NCBI GenBank assembly: GCA_040383485.1
Contig: JBEIDK010000012.1
Coordinates: forward strand, 1 to 44,978
Direction of reading: 5' to 3'
Source of the DNA: JBEIDK01 sp040383485
GTDB lineage: Bacteria; Bacteroidota; Bacteroidia; UBA4408
Length of the DNA: 44,978 bases
A program made the position numbers and the translations under genes. Of this stretch, positions 1 to 8,670 are shown in pieces (positions within the stretch are counted from its first letter, which is position 1; each line of letters begins with the position of its first letter). The notes under the pieces were generated by a model that made no database searches, had not been told where the DNA came from, and was given only the letters and a program-made list of their open reading frames with translations.

Positions 1-2
1 AT

Positions 3-50
3 ACTTGGGTTGAGGCCTTGAAAAATATTATTCTAAAAAACGAAAATTAA
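3..50 (+). CDS. C-terminal end of an unidentified protein (partial)
   Basis: The third forward frame is open from the window edge to a TAA at 48-50 and encodes TWVEALKNIILKNEN. It would be the tail of a plus-strand gene convergent with radC, whose stop lies 17 bases further on. Fifteen residues are too few to identify a family, and the open stretch could be chance. Confidence 0.3.
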   Translation, partial: TWVEALKNIILKNEN

Positions 51-66
51 TTAATATTCTTAATCA

Positions 67-768
67 TTAACCCATCATGCCATTATCGGCAAAGCTATAG
101 TATGCTTTATCTGTAACAATAATATGGTCAATAATTGCAATGTCTAAAAAGTTACCCGCTTCAATAAATTTTTTAGTAAGTTTAATATCTGCATCACTAG
201 GCTGCAATGAACCGGAAGGATGATTGTGAAATAAAAATATAGATGATGCTAAAGACTCAATAGCTGCTTTAAACGCAATTCTTGTATCAGCAACTGTTCC
301 GCTTATGCTTCCTTTACTCAAATGAAATTTTTTAATAACCTCATTTCTTCGGTTTAGAAACACACACCAAAACTCTTCATGCTGAAGGTCTAACATGTCG
401 CCAATTATAAAGTCGTAAGCCATTTTACTACTTTTAATAATCGGTTTTATTTCTGTATTTGATGTTGTTCTTCTTCTTCCTAATTCAAGCGCAGCAATTA
501 TTGATATTGCTTTTGCCTCTCCAATTCCTTTAAAGTTTTTAATTAATGTTTCAATGGTTATTTTTCCTAGAGCATCTAGGTTTCCTTCAACACTTTTTAA
601 AATTCTTTGCGAGAGTTGTACTGCAGTTTCTTTATTATTGCCACTGCCAATAAGTATTGCAATAAGCTCGGCATCAGTTAATGATTGTCGTCCGCGTAAC
701 AAAAGTTTTTCGCGCGGACGGTCTTCTTCTGCCCAATCTTTTATGCTAAGTTTCGCTAGTTCTTCCAC
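67..768 (-). CDS. radC: RadC-family (UPF0758) JAB/MPN-domain protein
   Basis: This 233-residue protein has the full RadC layout. A helix-hairpin-helix-like region lies around residues 75-100 (FKGIGEAKA), followed by an MPN/JAB metalloprotease domain. The JAMM metal-site pattern is visible as H181-N-H183-PSG with S191 and D194. The family was once thought to act in recombination repair, but its biochemical role is unsettled. The start is GTG at 768-766. It overlaps the last base of the rpe stop codon (TAGTG), so translation is probably coupled to rpe. Length is normal for the family. Identity is secure; the cellular role is not. Confidence 0.95.
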   Translation of the reverse strand: MEELAKLSIKDWAEEDRPREKLLLRGRQSLTDAELIAILIGSGNNKETAVQLSQRILKSVEGNLDALGKITIETLIKNFKGIGEAKAISIIAALELGRRRTTSNTEIKPIIKSSKMAYDFIIGDMLDLQHEEFWCVFLNRRNEVIKKFHLSKGSISGTVADTRIAFKAAIESLASSIFLFHNHPSGSLQPSDADIKLTKKFIEAGNFLDIAIIDHIIVTDKAYYSFADNGMMG

Positions 769-1415
769 TACATTTTTTTTAACTTTGCAATAGTTTCTGA
801 CGGGTTAGCCGAAGCAAAAACTGTGTTACCAGCTACTAAAACATCAGCGCCAGCTTCAATAAGTTTACTAGCATTTTCTAGGCTAACACCACCGTCAATT
901 TCAATTAAAGTTTTAGCACCATTTATTGTAATAATTTCTTTGAGTGCACGAACCTTTTTAAAGGTATTTTCTATGAATTTTTGCCCTCCAAATCCCGGAT
1001 TTACACTCATCATACATACTAAGTCAATATCACAAATACAGTCTTCTAATAACTGAACTGAAGTGTGAGGATTTATGGCAACTCCAGCCTTCATGCCAGT
1101 TGCTTTTATTTGTTGTAAAGTGCGGTGCAAATGGGTAGATGCTTCAAGATGAATTGTTAGGATGTCAGCACCACAATCTTTAAAATCTTGTATAAATTTT
1201 TCAGGGTTTACAATCATTAAATGCACATCCATCGTTTTTTTAGCATGTTTTGAAATTGCTTTAATTACAGGCATACCAAATGAAATGTTAGGTACAAAAA
1301 CACCATCCATCACATCAATGTGAAACCAATCGGCCTCACTATTATTAATCATTTCAATGTCGCGTTGTAAATTTGCAAAGTCTGCTGAAAGTACTGAAGG
1401 TGCTATTATTGGCAT
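768..1415 (-). CDS. rpe: Ribulose-phosphate 3-epimerase
   Basis: Interconverts ribulose 5-phosphate and xylulose 5-phosphate in the cytosolic pentose phosphate pathway. The 215-residue sequence is a complete TIM barrel of the expected length. Signature stretches are seen in order: APSVLSADF (5-13), FHIDVMDG with metal ligands H32 and D34, MDVHLMI with H65, MSVNPGFGGQ, and IEIDGGV with the catalytic/metal D174. The phosphate-binding GADVLVAGNTVF closes the barrel. It starts with ATG and is followed by radC with a one-base overlap, so the two genes form an operon. No exact TAnnTTTG box lies upstream; a weaker TTTCTTTG is present about 30 bases before the start. Confidence 0.97.
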   Translation of the reverse strand: MPIIAPSVLSADFANLQRDIEMINNSEADWFHIDVMDGVFVPNISFGMPVIKAISKHAKKTMDVHLMIVNPEKFIQDFKDCGADILTIHLEASTHLHRTLQQIKATGMKAGVAINPHTSVQLLEDCICDIDLVCMMSVNPGFGGQKFIENTFKKVRALKEIITINGAKTLIEIDGGVSLENASKLIEAGADVLVAGNTVFASANPSETIAKLKKM

Positions 1416-1496
1416 TGTAAATTTGTATTATTGAAGTGCTACAAAGAAACAATTTTTTTAAGATGATTTTTTACTTTAGAACGTTATAGTTTAAAT

Positions 1497-2402
1497 TTAT
1501 TTGTCGTTTAAAATTATGGGTACTGATTTTCCATTGCCCATTATTATAACTTTGGCATTTGGAGAAGTTGCAATTTCTTTGTTTGCTTTTATCATTTCAT
1601 ATTGTAGCTGTTTATCGCTTAAGCCAGTACTCAATATTTTTTGATAATCAGCTATACCTTGCGCTTCTACTCTTTTTCGTTCGGCTTCTTGTTTTTCTTT
1701 TTGTAATACAAATTCCATTTTTTGTGCATCTTGTTCTGCATTTATTTTCGATTCGATGGATGCTTTTACAGAAGCAGGAAGTGAAATATTTCGCACTAAA
1801 AGCTGTTCCAATATAAGTCCTCGTTGTTTAAAATCTTTTTCTATCGATGCAAATATTTTTGCTTGAAATTCATCACGCTTTTTAGAGTATAATGACACTG
1901 CATCGTAATAAACAGCATTGTCTCTTATTTTTGTTCTTGTTATGGGTCTTACCACAACGTTTTTATAATCAGTACCTATTTCGCTTAATATTTTCGGTGC
2001 TTGGTTCGGTATTATTCTGTACAAAACGGTTAAGTCAATCACTACTTCTAAACCATCAGCAGTGAGCACTCTAATAGCATCATCACCTGCAACATCGCCT
2101 TCGTCGCGAACACTCGACATGGTGTAGTTTTGTGTTTTGGCATCAAATGTTTTTACCTCCACAAGTGGGTTTATGATGTTTAATCCGCTTACTAAAATTC
2201 TATTGTCAACCTTACCAAATAGTGCTTGAACGCCAAGTTCACCTGCACCTATTTGTTTTACCATAGAGGTTGCAATTCCAAAAATTATTAATGCTACACC
2301 AATAATATTGAATATTGATTTATATGGCATGAGTTGATAAAAACGATTTATAAATTGTGCAGAAAAGATAAGTAGTGCAATTCCGATAACTAATAATATC
2401 AT
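1497..2402 (-). CDS. SPFH/band 7 (prohibitin-like) membrane protein
   Basis: A 301-residue protein with two hydrophobic N-terminal segments (about residues 1-20 and 30-47), then a band 7/SPFH domain (AGELGVQALFGKV onward) and an alpha-helical, charged C-terminal coil (about residues 220-265, KEKQEAERKRVEAQG). Prohibitin homologues form large membrane-bound rings and are often linked to membrane-protease control; the bacterial role is inferred. The frame is open to an upstream ATG at 2474, giving 24 extra residues. I prefer the ATG at 2402-2400 because a TAACTTTG promoter box lies at 2435-2442, inside that extension, and the protein then begins with a hydrophobic anchor. The gene is monocistronic, between rpe and the broken T9SS gene. 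Confidence 0.9.
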   Translation of the reverse strand: MILLVIGIALLIFSAQFINRFYQLMPYKSIFNIIGVALIIFGIATSMVKQIGAGELGVQALFGKVDNRILVSGLNIINPLVEVKTFDAKTQNYTMSSVRDEGDVAGDDAIRVLTADGLEVVIDLTVLYRIIPNQAPKILSEIGTDYKNVVVRPITRTKIRDNAVYYDAVSLYSKKRDEFQAKIFASIEKDFKQRGLILEQLLVRNISLPASVKASIESKINAEQDAQKMEFVLQKEKQEAERKRVEAQGIADYQKILSTGLSDKQLQYEMIKANKEIATSPNAKVIIMGNGKSVPIILNDK

Positions 2403-2434
2403 GATTTTTATTTTTAAGTATTTTAAATTTATCA

Positions 2435-2442
2435 CAAAGTTA
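2435..2442 (-). promoter_or_regulatory. Promoter -7 box of the SPFH gene
   Basis: TAACTTTG on the minus strand fits the Bacteroidota -7 consensus TAnnTTTG. Transcription would start near 2428, giving a leader of about 26 bases to the ATG at 2402. No convincing -33 TTTG is seen at the usual spacing. Confidence 0.5.
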
Positions 2443-2650
2443 TCATAGTTTGAGATGATTAATACTTTTTTCATTCAAATTATTACTAATGTATCATAAT
2501 GGCAAAAGCTTATTTGAATTACAAGTTCTGCTTCATTAAATACTTTAAAACTTTCAATACAATCTTTTTAAGTAATAAAGCAAACTTGCTTTTCTTTCAA
2601 TTTTTAGTGGGTTGCATTGTACTTCTATCCTTTTAAATTTATTAACTCAT

Positions 2651-2685
2651 AAAAAAAGGCTACCAAACTTGGCAGCCTCTTTTTA
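2651..2685 (-). terminator. Intrinsic terminator after the T9SS remnant
   Basis: The arms 2657-2664 and 2671-2678 pair over eight bases around a six-base loop. Read on the minus strand the one imperfect pair becomes a G-U wobble and the hairpin is followed by a run of seven T. It closes the broken T9SS gene that ends at 2696 and separates it from the SPFH gene. Confidence 0.75.
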
Positions 2686-2695
2686 TAAAAATCGA

Positions 2696-3063
2696 TTAAT
2701 ATTTTTTTTCAATCACCATCTTTAAATTGGCTTTGAAATTTGAATTTGAAAGTTGTAGGTTATACAACCCGTTAGCAAGTTTTAAATCACTTACATTAAT
2801 GTTTTGTCCGTTTTGCAAAAGAACTTGTTTAGTGTAAACTAATTTACCTGTTGTATCAACAATATTCATCATACATAATTCTGGTTTTATTAATGAAGTA
2901 TTAATAACAAAACTACCATTGCTTGGATTAGGGAACAAGGCAATTGAGCCTAAATTTTTCTCTTCCTTGATACTTGATAAATATCTCCACCCATCAGATG
3001 GCTTGCATTTGCGATGCCTAATGACAGAACTGATGCTAAAAATAATTTGTATAATTTTTTCAC
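2696..3063 (-). pseudogene. Broken T9SS cargo gene: signal peptide plus type A sorting domain
   Basis: Two pieces in different frames form one remnant. From a GTG at 3063 the first frame reads a signal peptide (MKKLYKLFLASVLSLG...ANA), then SHLMGGDIYQV, a start often seen in large Bacteroidota PKD/gliding-associated proteins, and stops at a TAG after about 37 codons. The second frame is open across the same stretch and continues as SIKEEKNLGSIALFPNPSNG, a typical T9SS type A sorting domain, ending in KMVIEKKY at 2696. Almost nothing remains between export signal and sorting signal, so the passenger has been lost and the frames no longer match. The alternatives are a real short exported protein restored by frameshifting, or a sequencing error in a mini-cargo. 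A strong terminator follows. Confidence 0.7.
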
Positions 3064-3180
3064 TATTATAAAATTTAATTTGGTTGATAAAATAAATATA
3101 AGCGATGTATTTTAATTATCTTTAATTATTATCACTTCTTTTTTGATAAACTCTTAAACAATATTTAAAAAATTATTTTT

Positions 3181-4662
3181 CTAAAATTGAAAATAGATGA
3201 AAGGTTGTACTTCGGCTGATTTAACTTGAATAACAATAAATATAAACAAAGCCAAGTAAACCGACTGAATAACTAAAGGTGTTTTAATAACAAATTGTTC
3301 TGTTTTAATATCTACCTTTTTTGGTAAAAAATGCAAGAAATAACCTAGTGCAATAAATGTAAAAACTAATTGATAGCCATTTACAATTTGCAGTAATAAA
3401 TTAAAACTGAAACCACTTGCAATTTGAGCAATCATATCGGACGCAGAAACAAATGATGTGGCTCTAAAAAATATCCAACAAAATGTAACAAAATGAAAAG
3501 TAAAAAGTACACCTATAATATTTGTTAGGTAGTTTTTTCTGATTCGAATGAATGATGAAAAAATTTTTTCAATCAATAATGCAAATCCATGCATAGCTCC
3601 CCAAAATACAAATTTCCAACTTGCGCCATGCCATAAGCCTCCAATAAGCATGGTTATAAATAAATTAAAATATGTTCTTATTGTACCATTCTTATTGCCA
3701 CCTAAGCTAATATATAAATAATCACGAAGCCATGATGAAAGTGAAATATGCCATCTACGCCAAAAGTCTGTAACGCTTGCAGACTGATATGGAGTATTAA
3801 AATTATTGGGCAAATGAAATCCCATTAAGAGTGCTATCCCAATTGCCATGTCAGAATAACCTGAAAAATCACAATATATTTGCAAGGTATACCCATAGGC
3901 CCCAAGTAAGTTTTCTGCTCCAGAATATAAAGTAGGATTATCAAATATTCTATCAACAAAATTGCTACTTATGTAATCGGAAATTATCGCTTTTTTAAAC
4001 AGTCCCATACATATATAGTAAACAGCAGAACCAATTTTTTCATGTGTCATTTTTATCTTTGCATACATCTGTGGTATCAAATCCATTGGTCTTACAATTG
4101 GCCCAGCTACTAAATGCGGAAAAAATGAAACATAAAAGCTAAAGTCAATAAAACGCTTCAAAGGCTTTACCTTTCGTCTATAAACATCAACAACATAGCT
4201 TATTAATTCAAAAGTATAGAATGAAATACCAAGCGGTAAAAAAGTTTTAATTACATTGATTTTTCTAATTGCGAATTGATTATATGTATCAATTATAAGA
4301 TTGATGTATTTAAAGTAAAAAAGAAGTGTTAAGAAAAATATAATGCTAGATGCTAGCAATAGCTTTCTTTTCAAAAGTTTTTTTTCCTTATAAATGAAAA
4401 TTGCCATGTAATGGGCAATCAAACTAGTCCCTAGTAAAAGCAAGAAATACCAACCACTACTCTTGTAATAAAAATATATACTGATAAGTACAACGAACCA
4501 TATTCTAATCCGAATTCTGTTTTGAATAAGGTTGTAGAAAAAAATAAATACAATAAAAAAAATAAGAAAAAATCCACTATTAAAAAGAAGCGGATTTTTA
4601 GGGTTGTATTGTAACACTCTCCAGAATGCAGATATATCTATTTGTTTGAATAATGAATCCAT
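3181..4662 (-). CDS. MBOAT O-acyltransferase (AlgI-like)
   Basis: A polytopic inner-membrane protein of 493 residues from the ATG at 4662 (a TTG one codon earlier is less likely). It carries the AlgI/DltB-type MBOAT signature: FFPHLVAGPIVRP, CDFSGYSDMAIG, TDFWRRWHISLS with H305, and GGLWHGASW with the catalytic H345. About ten hydrophobic segments span the chain. The family passes acyl groups, usually acetyl, across the membrane onto cell-surface polymers. It lies 6 bases after the stop of an SGNH hydrolase gene, the usual partner that completes transfer outside the cytoplasmic membrane. The polymer acted on cannot be told; no alginate genes are near. Confidence 0.93.
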   Translation of the reverse strand: MDSLFKQIDISAFWRVLQYNPKNPLLFNSGFFLIFFIVFIFFYNLIQNRIRIRIWFVVLISIYFYYKSSGWYFLLLLGTSLIAHYMAIFIYKEKKLLKRKLLLASSIIFFLTLLFYFKYINLIIDTYNQFAIRKINVIKTFLPLGISFYTFELISYVVDVYRRKVKPLKRFIDFSFYVSFFPHLVAGPIVRPMDLIPQMYAKIKMTHEKIGSAVYYICMGLFKKAIISDYISSNFVDRIFDNPTLYSGAENLLGAYGYTLQIYCDFSGYSDMAIGIALLMGFHLPNNFNTPYQSASVTDFWRRWHISLSSWLRDYLYISLGGNKNGTIRTYFNLFITMLIGGLWHGASWKFVFWGAMHGFALLIEKIFSSFIRIRKNYLTNIIGVLFTFHFVTFCWIFFRATSFVSASDMIAQIASGFSFNLLLQIVNGYQLVFTFIALGYFLHFLPKKVDIKTEQFVIKTPLVIQSVYLALFIFIVIQVKSAEVQPFIYFQF

Positions 4663-4668
4663 CAAATT

Positions 4669-5895
4669 TTATTTCTGTTTTATATTATTGAAAAGGTAAT
4701 TAGAATAAGACTTTAGAATTGCATCATAAAACAATGCTCCTTGCAATTGATAACCAGCTGAAGTAAGATGCAAGTGATCTTTGTTGGTAAGCCCTCTTGT
4801 ATACCATTTGTTTATTGACCCATAGCCACCCATAACTTCAAGCATATTGTAATATGGAATTTTATATTTTAAGCAATAAGATTTTATAGTCGCCCCCGCT
4901 ATTTTATTGTTCTTATTTTTATACTTTCTTTTCTTATTGGCATCTCCTGGAGTGGTTATTATGAAGCATGCTGATGGATTATATAATTTGAGTTTAGTAA
5001 CCAAAGTGTCTATTTCTTTATAGAAATCTTCAGAACTAAAATTAATTGCATAAGCCTCATTTGTTCCTAAAGATAGAATGTATAAGTCGGGGTTTAAGGA
5101 AGACATTTGTTCAACAAAATATTCCGAATGATTATAATGTCTATACTCTGCGCCGTTTACACCAACAGTATGGTACAAAACTCCAGGGTTACCGTTTTCA
5201 AAAACAAAACCATAAATATTTGTATAATTTTTAGAAATGCCTGATAAACTAATGTTTATTTCATTCATACTACTTAAAAAATTTATCTGAGAAGAGTTTA
5301 AATTTCTTTCCACATCATCTATTGATTTTCCAATTTCTATTCCAACTGAATCTTTGATTACAAGGTCATAAGAACTAATGGTTTTATCATGAAATATTCG
5401 TACGGAATTAAAACTATTATTGATAGAATTTTCATTAATCAATTTAATTTTCAAATCAGCGGTTGGATTTTCAGTTCTAATGGTTACTCCTCCAAGACCA
5501 ATTGGAATGGTATCATTGAGTTTTACATTTCTTCTTGCACTCCATCTAATGTTACTGCTAGTTCTATAATTCGACGGCTCATTAGTGCGCGCTACTTTTA
5601 GCGGGACGATTAAACCTCTTCCTGCATTGCCAAATTCAAGCTGCAGCTTTTTACGCACTGTTCTAGTAAAATCTCCCGCTTGTAAATGAGAATCGCCAAT
5701 GTGTGTAATGTTTAACTTGATTGATTGATTAGTTTTTAACTGATACAGTTTAGCAAATAAGGGATTTAAAGAAGAATCATTTTCAATTATATTTTTATCC
5801 ACTTTAATAAATGAGTATTTCTTGAGTATGGAGTCGTTGAGGTTTTGGGCGAAAAGTTTTGAAATAGAAAAAAATAATAGAAAAAAATACCTCAT
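4669..5895 (-). CDS. Exported SGNH/GDSL-family hydrolase or acetyltransferase
   Basis: A 408-residue protein with a signal peptide (ending near LFAQ, residue 17). SGNH blocks are visible: ITHIGDSH with nucleophile S69, LSLGTNEAY around 276-283 carrying the oxyanion Asn, and KDHLHLTSAGY with D373 and H376 of the triad. A region of roughly 130 residues between block I and the Asn block (about 100-230) looks like an inserted beta-rich domain. It heads a two-gene operon with the MBOAT protein, like AlgX/AlgJ-type periplasmic acetyltransferases working with AlgI. I infer polymer O-acetylation rather than lipolysis from this pairing. A TTTCTTTG at 5922-5929 (minus) may be a weak promoter box. Confidence 0.88.
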   Translation of the reverse strand: MRYFFLLFFSISKLFAQNLNDSILKKYSFIKVDKNIIENDSSLNPLFAKLYQLKTNQSIKLNITHIGDSHLQAGDFTRTVRKKLQLEFGNAGRGLIVPLKVARTNEPSNYRTSSNIRWSARRNVKLNDTIPIGLGGVTIRTENPTADLKIKLINENSINNSFNSVRIFHDKTISSYDLVIKDSVGIEIGKSIDDVERNLNSSQINFLSSMNEINISLSGISKNYTNIYGFVFENGNPGVLYHTVGVNGAEYRHYNHSEYFVEQMSSLNPDLYILSLGTNEAYAINFSSEDFYKEIDTLVTKLKLYNPSACFIITTPGDANKKRKYKNKNNKIAGATIKSYCLKYKIPYYNMLEVMGGYGSINKWYTRGLTNKDHLHLTSAGYQLQGALFYDAILKSYSNYLFNNIKQK

Positions 5896-6063
5896 AATTG
5901 CAATTGTAAATTTTGGAGTAGCAAAGAAAATAGAATATTTAATTGTTTAGGTTTTCTTGTTTAACTTCATAAATATGTAACATAAAGTAAAATTTTATCA
6001 ACTTATCCTAAACATTTTTGTTTAAGAAAGAATTAAATACATTTATAAAATAAAGTTAAGTAA

Positions 6064-8181
6064 ATGAACAAAACTACTATTAAATTATTGGCCATTTTTA
6101 TGTCAATATATTTTATTTCAAAATCTCAAACTAATAGAACAGAGCCTTGCATTAGCAATGAAATATTAAAGGAAAATATTTTAAAAAATCCTTCCATCAT
6201 TCAAGAAATGGAAAAACTTGAAGCAGAAACGCAGGAGTTTGAATTTCAGCAATCATTGAATCCAAAAGCCAAGGCTGCAGTAAAAATTATTCCTGTTGTA
6301 TTTCATATTATACATCAATATGGAGTTGAAAATATTAGCAGGGCTCAATGTTTAGACCAAATAAGAATATTAAACGAAGACTTCAGAAGATTAAATGCTG
6401 ATACAAATAATACTCCCATTGCATTTAGACCTATAGCGGCAGATTGTAATATTGAATTTAAAATTGCACAAATTGACCCAAATGGAAATTGCACAGATGG
6501 TGTAAATAGAATTTATTCAGCAATGACAAATGGTGCTAGAGACAATGTAAAGGCATTAATTTCGTGGCCTAGAAGCAAGTATATGAATGTTTGGGTTGTA
6601 AAAAATATAAATAGTAGCTCTACAACTGAAGGCTATGTAATTGGTTTTGCTCAATTTCCTGGAGGTGCAGCAGCAACTGATGGTATCGTTTTACGTCAAG
6701 AATTTGTAGGGAATATAGGAACAGGTGCAGGTTCACGAGGAAGAACGGCAACACATGAAGTTGGGCATTGGCTTAATCTTAGACATATTTGGGGTGATGA
6801 CGGAAGTTCTTGTAATGGAAGTGATAATGTTTCAGACACTCCAAATCAAGGAGCGGAAAATTTTAGTACTTGCCCCACTTTTCCTAGCATTAGCTGTAAC
6901 AATGGTCCTAATGGTGATTTATACAGTAACTACATGGACTATACTAACGCAGCTTGTCAAAATGTATTTACTGCCGGACAAAGTACTAGAATGAATGCAG
7001 CACTTGCATCATCTGTTAGCAGTAGAAGTACATTATGGAGTGCAGCTAATTTAATAGCAACTGGAGTTAACAATCCTCCTGTTTTATGTAGTCCTGTTGC
7101 TGATTTTACTCCTCATACGCCAACCTATATTTGCGAAGGACAAACTGTAACTATGAATGACAAAAGTTATGGCGGTGCTGCAGCTAGTAGAATTTGGTAT
7201 TTTGATGGAGGCACACCGTCAACATCAACATCTGCATTTCCAACAATTACCTATGCCATACCAGGCACATATAATGTTAGTTTAAAAGTGATAAATACTG
7301 CAGGTACTGATAGTATTACTAAAGCAGGAGTTATTATTGTAATGCCAAACTCTGCAGCTTATCAAACAAGCTTTTTCGAAGGGTTTGAAAATAGCGATAT
7401 ACCAAATAGCGATTGGACAGTTGCCAACTTTGAGGCTACATCAGTAGCATTTCAAAGAACAAATACTACATCTTTCACTGGTAATTATTCTTGTATGCTA
7501 AATGTGAATAATAACACTCTTGAGAACGATGTTGATGAATTAATTAGTACAAGTTTTAACCTTACAAATTACCAATCTCCAAAATTAACATTTCGTCAGG
7601 CGTATGCTCAAACAGTTGATGCAGGGGCTTCAGATAATAGGTTAATTGTCCAAGTCTCTACCAATTGCGGCAAGAACTGGAATCAATTGGTATCATATGC
7701 AGGAACTTCATTGGCAACAGCTGGCACTACAAATTCTAACTTTGTACCTAGTATTAATGAATGGATTGAAAGGACGATTGTTTTAAACAATTTCGCTAAT
7801 AACGATAATGTACGTTTTAAATTTAAATTTACAGGCGCTGCTACAGGTAATAATCTATATTTAGATGACATAAACATTAGCGCATTAAATACTAATATTG
7901 ATGATATAATTTCAGAGCATTTTAGTTTCAAAATTTTCCCTAACCCAAGCATCAACAATGCTAGCATAGAGGTTAATAGTCTAGAGAGTACTAACATCAA
8001 TATTGAAGTTTACGATGCAATAGGAAAATTAGTTGTTCGAAAAAATAATGTAAGGTTAGGCGTTGGCAAACAAAACTTAAACTTATTTTCTGTTGAGGAT
8101 AAGCTTAGTGCTGGCGTTTATTCAGTAAAGCTGAATAATGATAAAATAAACTTGACCCAAAAGCTTTTGATTAAAAAGTAA
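6064..8181 (+). CDS. Secreted M43 (pappalysin-like) metalloprotease with PKD and T9SS sorting domain
   Basis: A 705-residue secreted protein. Order: signal peptide (about 1-21), propeptide-like region, M43 zinc protease domain (about 70-325) with HEVGHWLNLRH supplying zinc ligands H231, H235, H241 and catalytic E232, and a Met-turn around YMDYT (M291). A PKD domain follows (about 343-427), then a MAM/choice-of-anchor-like beta domain (about 436-607) ending NNLYLDDINI. The type A T9SS sorting domain comes last (FKIFPNPS from about 622; final LTQKLLIKK). The protein should cross the outer membrane by T9SS and be cell-attached or released. The gene is divergent from the SGNH gene and is followed by crcB after 4 bases. 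No missing catalytic residue is seen. Confidence 0.95.
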   Translation: MNKTTIKLLAIFMSIYFISKSQTNRTEPCISNEILKENILKNPSIIQEMEKLEAETQEFEFQQSLNPKAKAAVKIIPVVFHIIHQYGVENISRAQCLDQIRILNEDFRRLNADTNNTPIAFRPIAADCNIEFKIAQIDPNGNCTDGVNRIYSAMTNGARDNVKALISWPRSKYMNVWVVKNINSSSTTEGYVIGFAQFPGGAAATDGIVLRQEFVGNIGTGAGSRGRTATHEVGHWLNLRHIWGDDGSSCNGSDNVSDTPNQGAENFSTCPTFPSISCNNGPNGDLYSNYMDYTNAACQNVFTAGQSTRMNAALASSVSSRSTLWSAANLIATGVNNPPVLCSPVADFTPHTPTYICEGQTVTMNDKSYGGAAASRIWYFDGGTPSTSTSAFPTITYAIPGTYNVSLKVINTAGTDSITKAGVIIVMPNSAAYQTSFFEGFENSDIPNSDWTVANFEATSVAFQRTNTTSFTGNYSCMLNVNNNTLENDVDELISTSFNLTNYQSPKLTFRQAYAQTVDAGASDNRLIVQVSTNCGKNWNQLVSYAGTSLATAGTTNSNFVPSINEWIERTIVLNNFANNDNVRFKFKFTGAATGNNLYLDDINISALNTNIDDIISEHFSFKIFPNPSINNASIEVNSLESTNINIEVYDAIGKLVVRKNNVRLGVGKQNLNLFSVEDKLSAGVYSVKLNNDKINLTQKLLIKK

Positions 8182-8185
8182 TTGT

Positions 8186-8554
8186 ATGAATAAAATTTTG
8201 CTGGTTGCTTTAGGCGGTAGTATTGGTAGTGCTATTCGCTATTTAATATCGCTTCAATTCATCGGCAAGATTTCTAACTTATTTCCAATTTCAACACTTG
8301 TTGTAAATTTATTAGGTTGTTTTATTATTGGACTATTTTATGGTCTAGCATCAAAAAACAACTGGTTAGATAATGGCACTTACATATTTTTAGTTACCGG
8401 ATTCTGTGGAGGCTTTACAACCTTCTCAGCAATAGGGTTAGAAAGCATGAAGCTATTGCAAAATCAAAATTTTTACATCTTATTTTTATATGTCTTATCA
8501 AGTATTTTACTTGGTATTGTAATGACATTTATAGGATGGTTTATATGTAAATAG
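8186..8554 (+). CDS. crcB: Fluoride ion channel CrcB/Fluc
   Basis: A 122-residue, four-helix membrane protein that exports fluoride as a dual-topology dimer. Family motifs are GGSIGSAIRY (10-19), VVNLLG (39-44, with the conserved pore Asn) and TGFCGGFTTFS (71-81, the Phe box and central sodium region). It begins only 4 bases after the protease stop, so it is probably co-transcribed with an unrelated secreted protease. I see no fluoride riboswitch in front. Length is typical. Confidence 0.95.
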   Translation: MNKILLVALGGSIGSAIRYLISLQFIGKISNLFPISTLVVNLLGCFIIGLFYGLASKNNWLDNGTYIFLVTGFCGGFTTFSAIGLESMKLLQNQNFYILFLYVLSSILLGIVMTFIGWFICK

Positions 8555-8670
8555 ATACAAGGTATTAATACAATTTTGACAATTTATTACATAATTATTC
8601 TAATTGATTAAGAATACTTGATTATGCCAATGCCTTTTCATTTATTTGATACTTTACATTAAGTATTTGA

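Noticed and set aside
2403..2474. 24-residue N-terminal extension of the SPFH protein
   Set aside because: A TAACTTTG promoter box lies inside it, and the protein starts naturally with a membrane segment at the ATG at 2402.
2560..2600. Palindrome AAAGCAAACTTGCTTT as a terminator
   Set aside because: The stem is short, the loop is tiny and no T-run follows.
7683..8000. 105-codon reverse frame within the M43 protease gene
   Set aside because: It is a shadow of the MAM-like and sorting-domain coding sequence, with no domain of its own.
8555..8670. Possible riboswitch near crcB
   Set aside because: This gap lies after crcB, and the 4-base gap before crcB leaves no room for a fluoride riboswitch.
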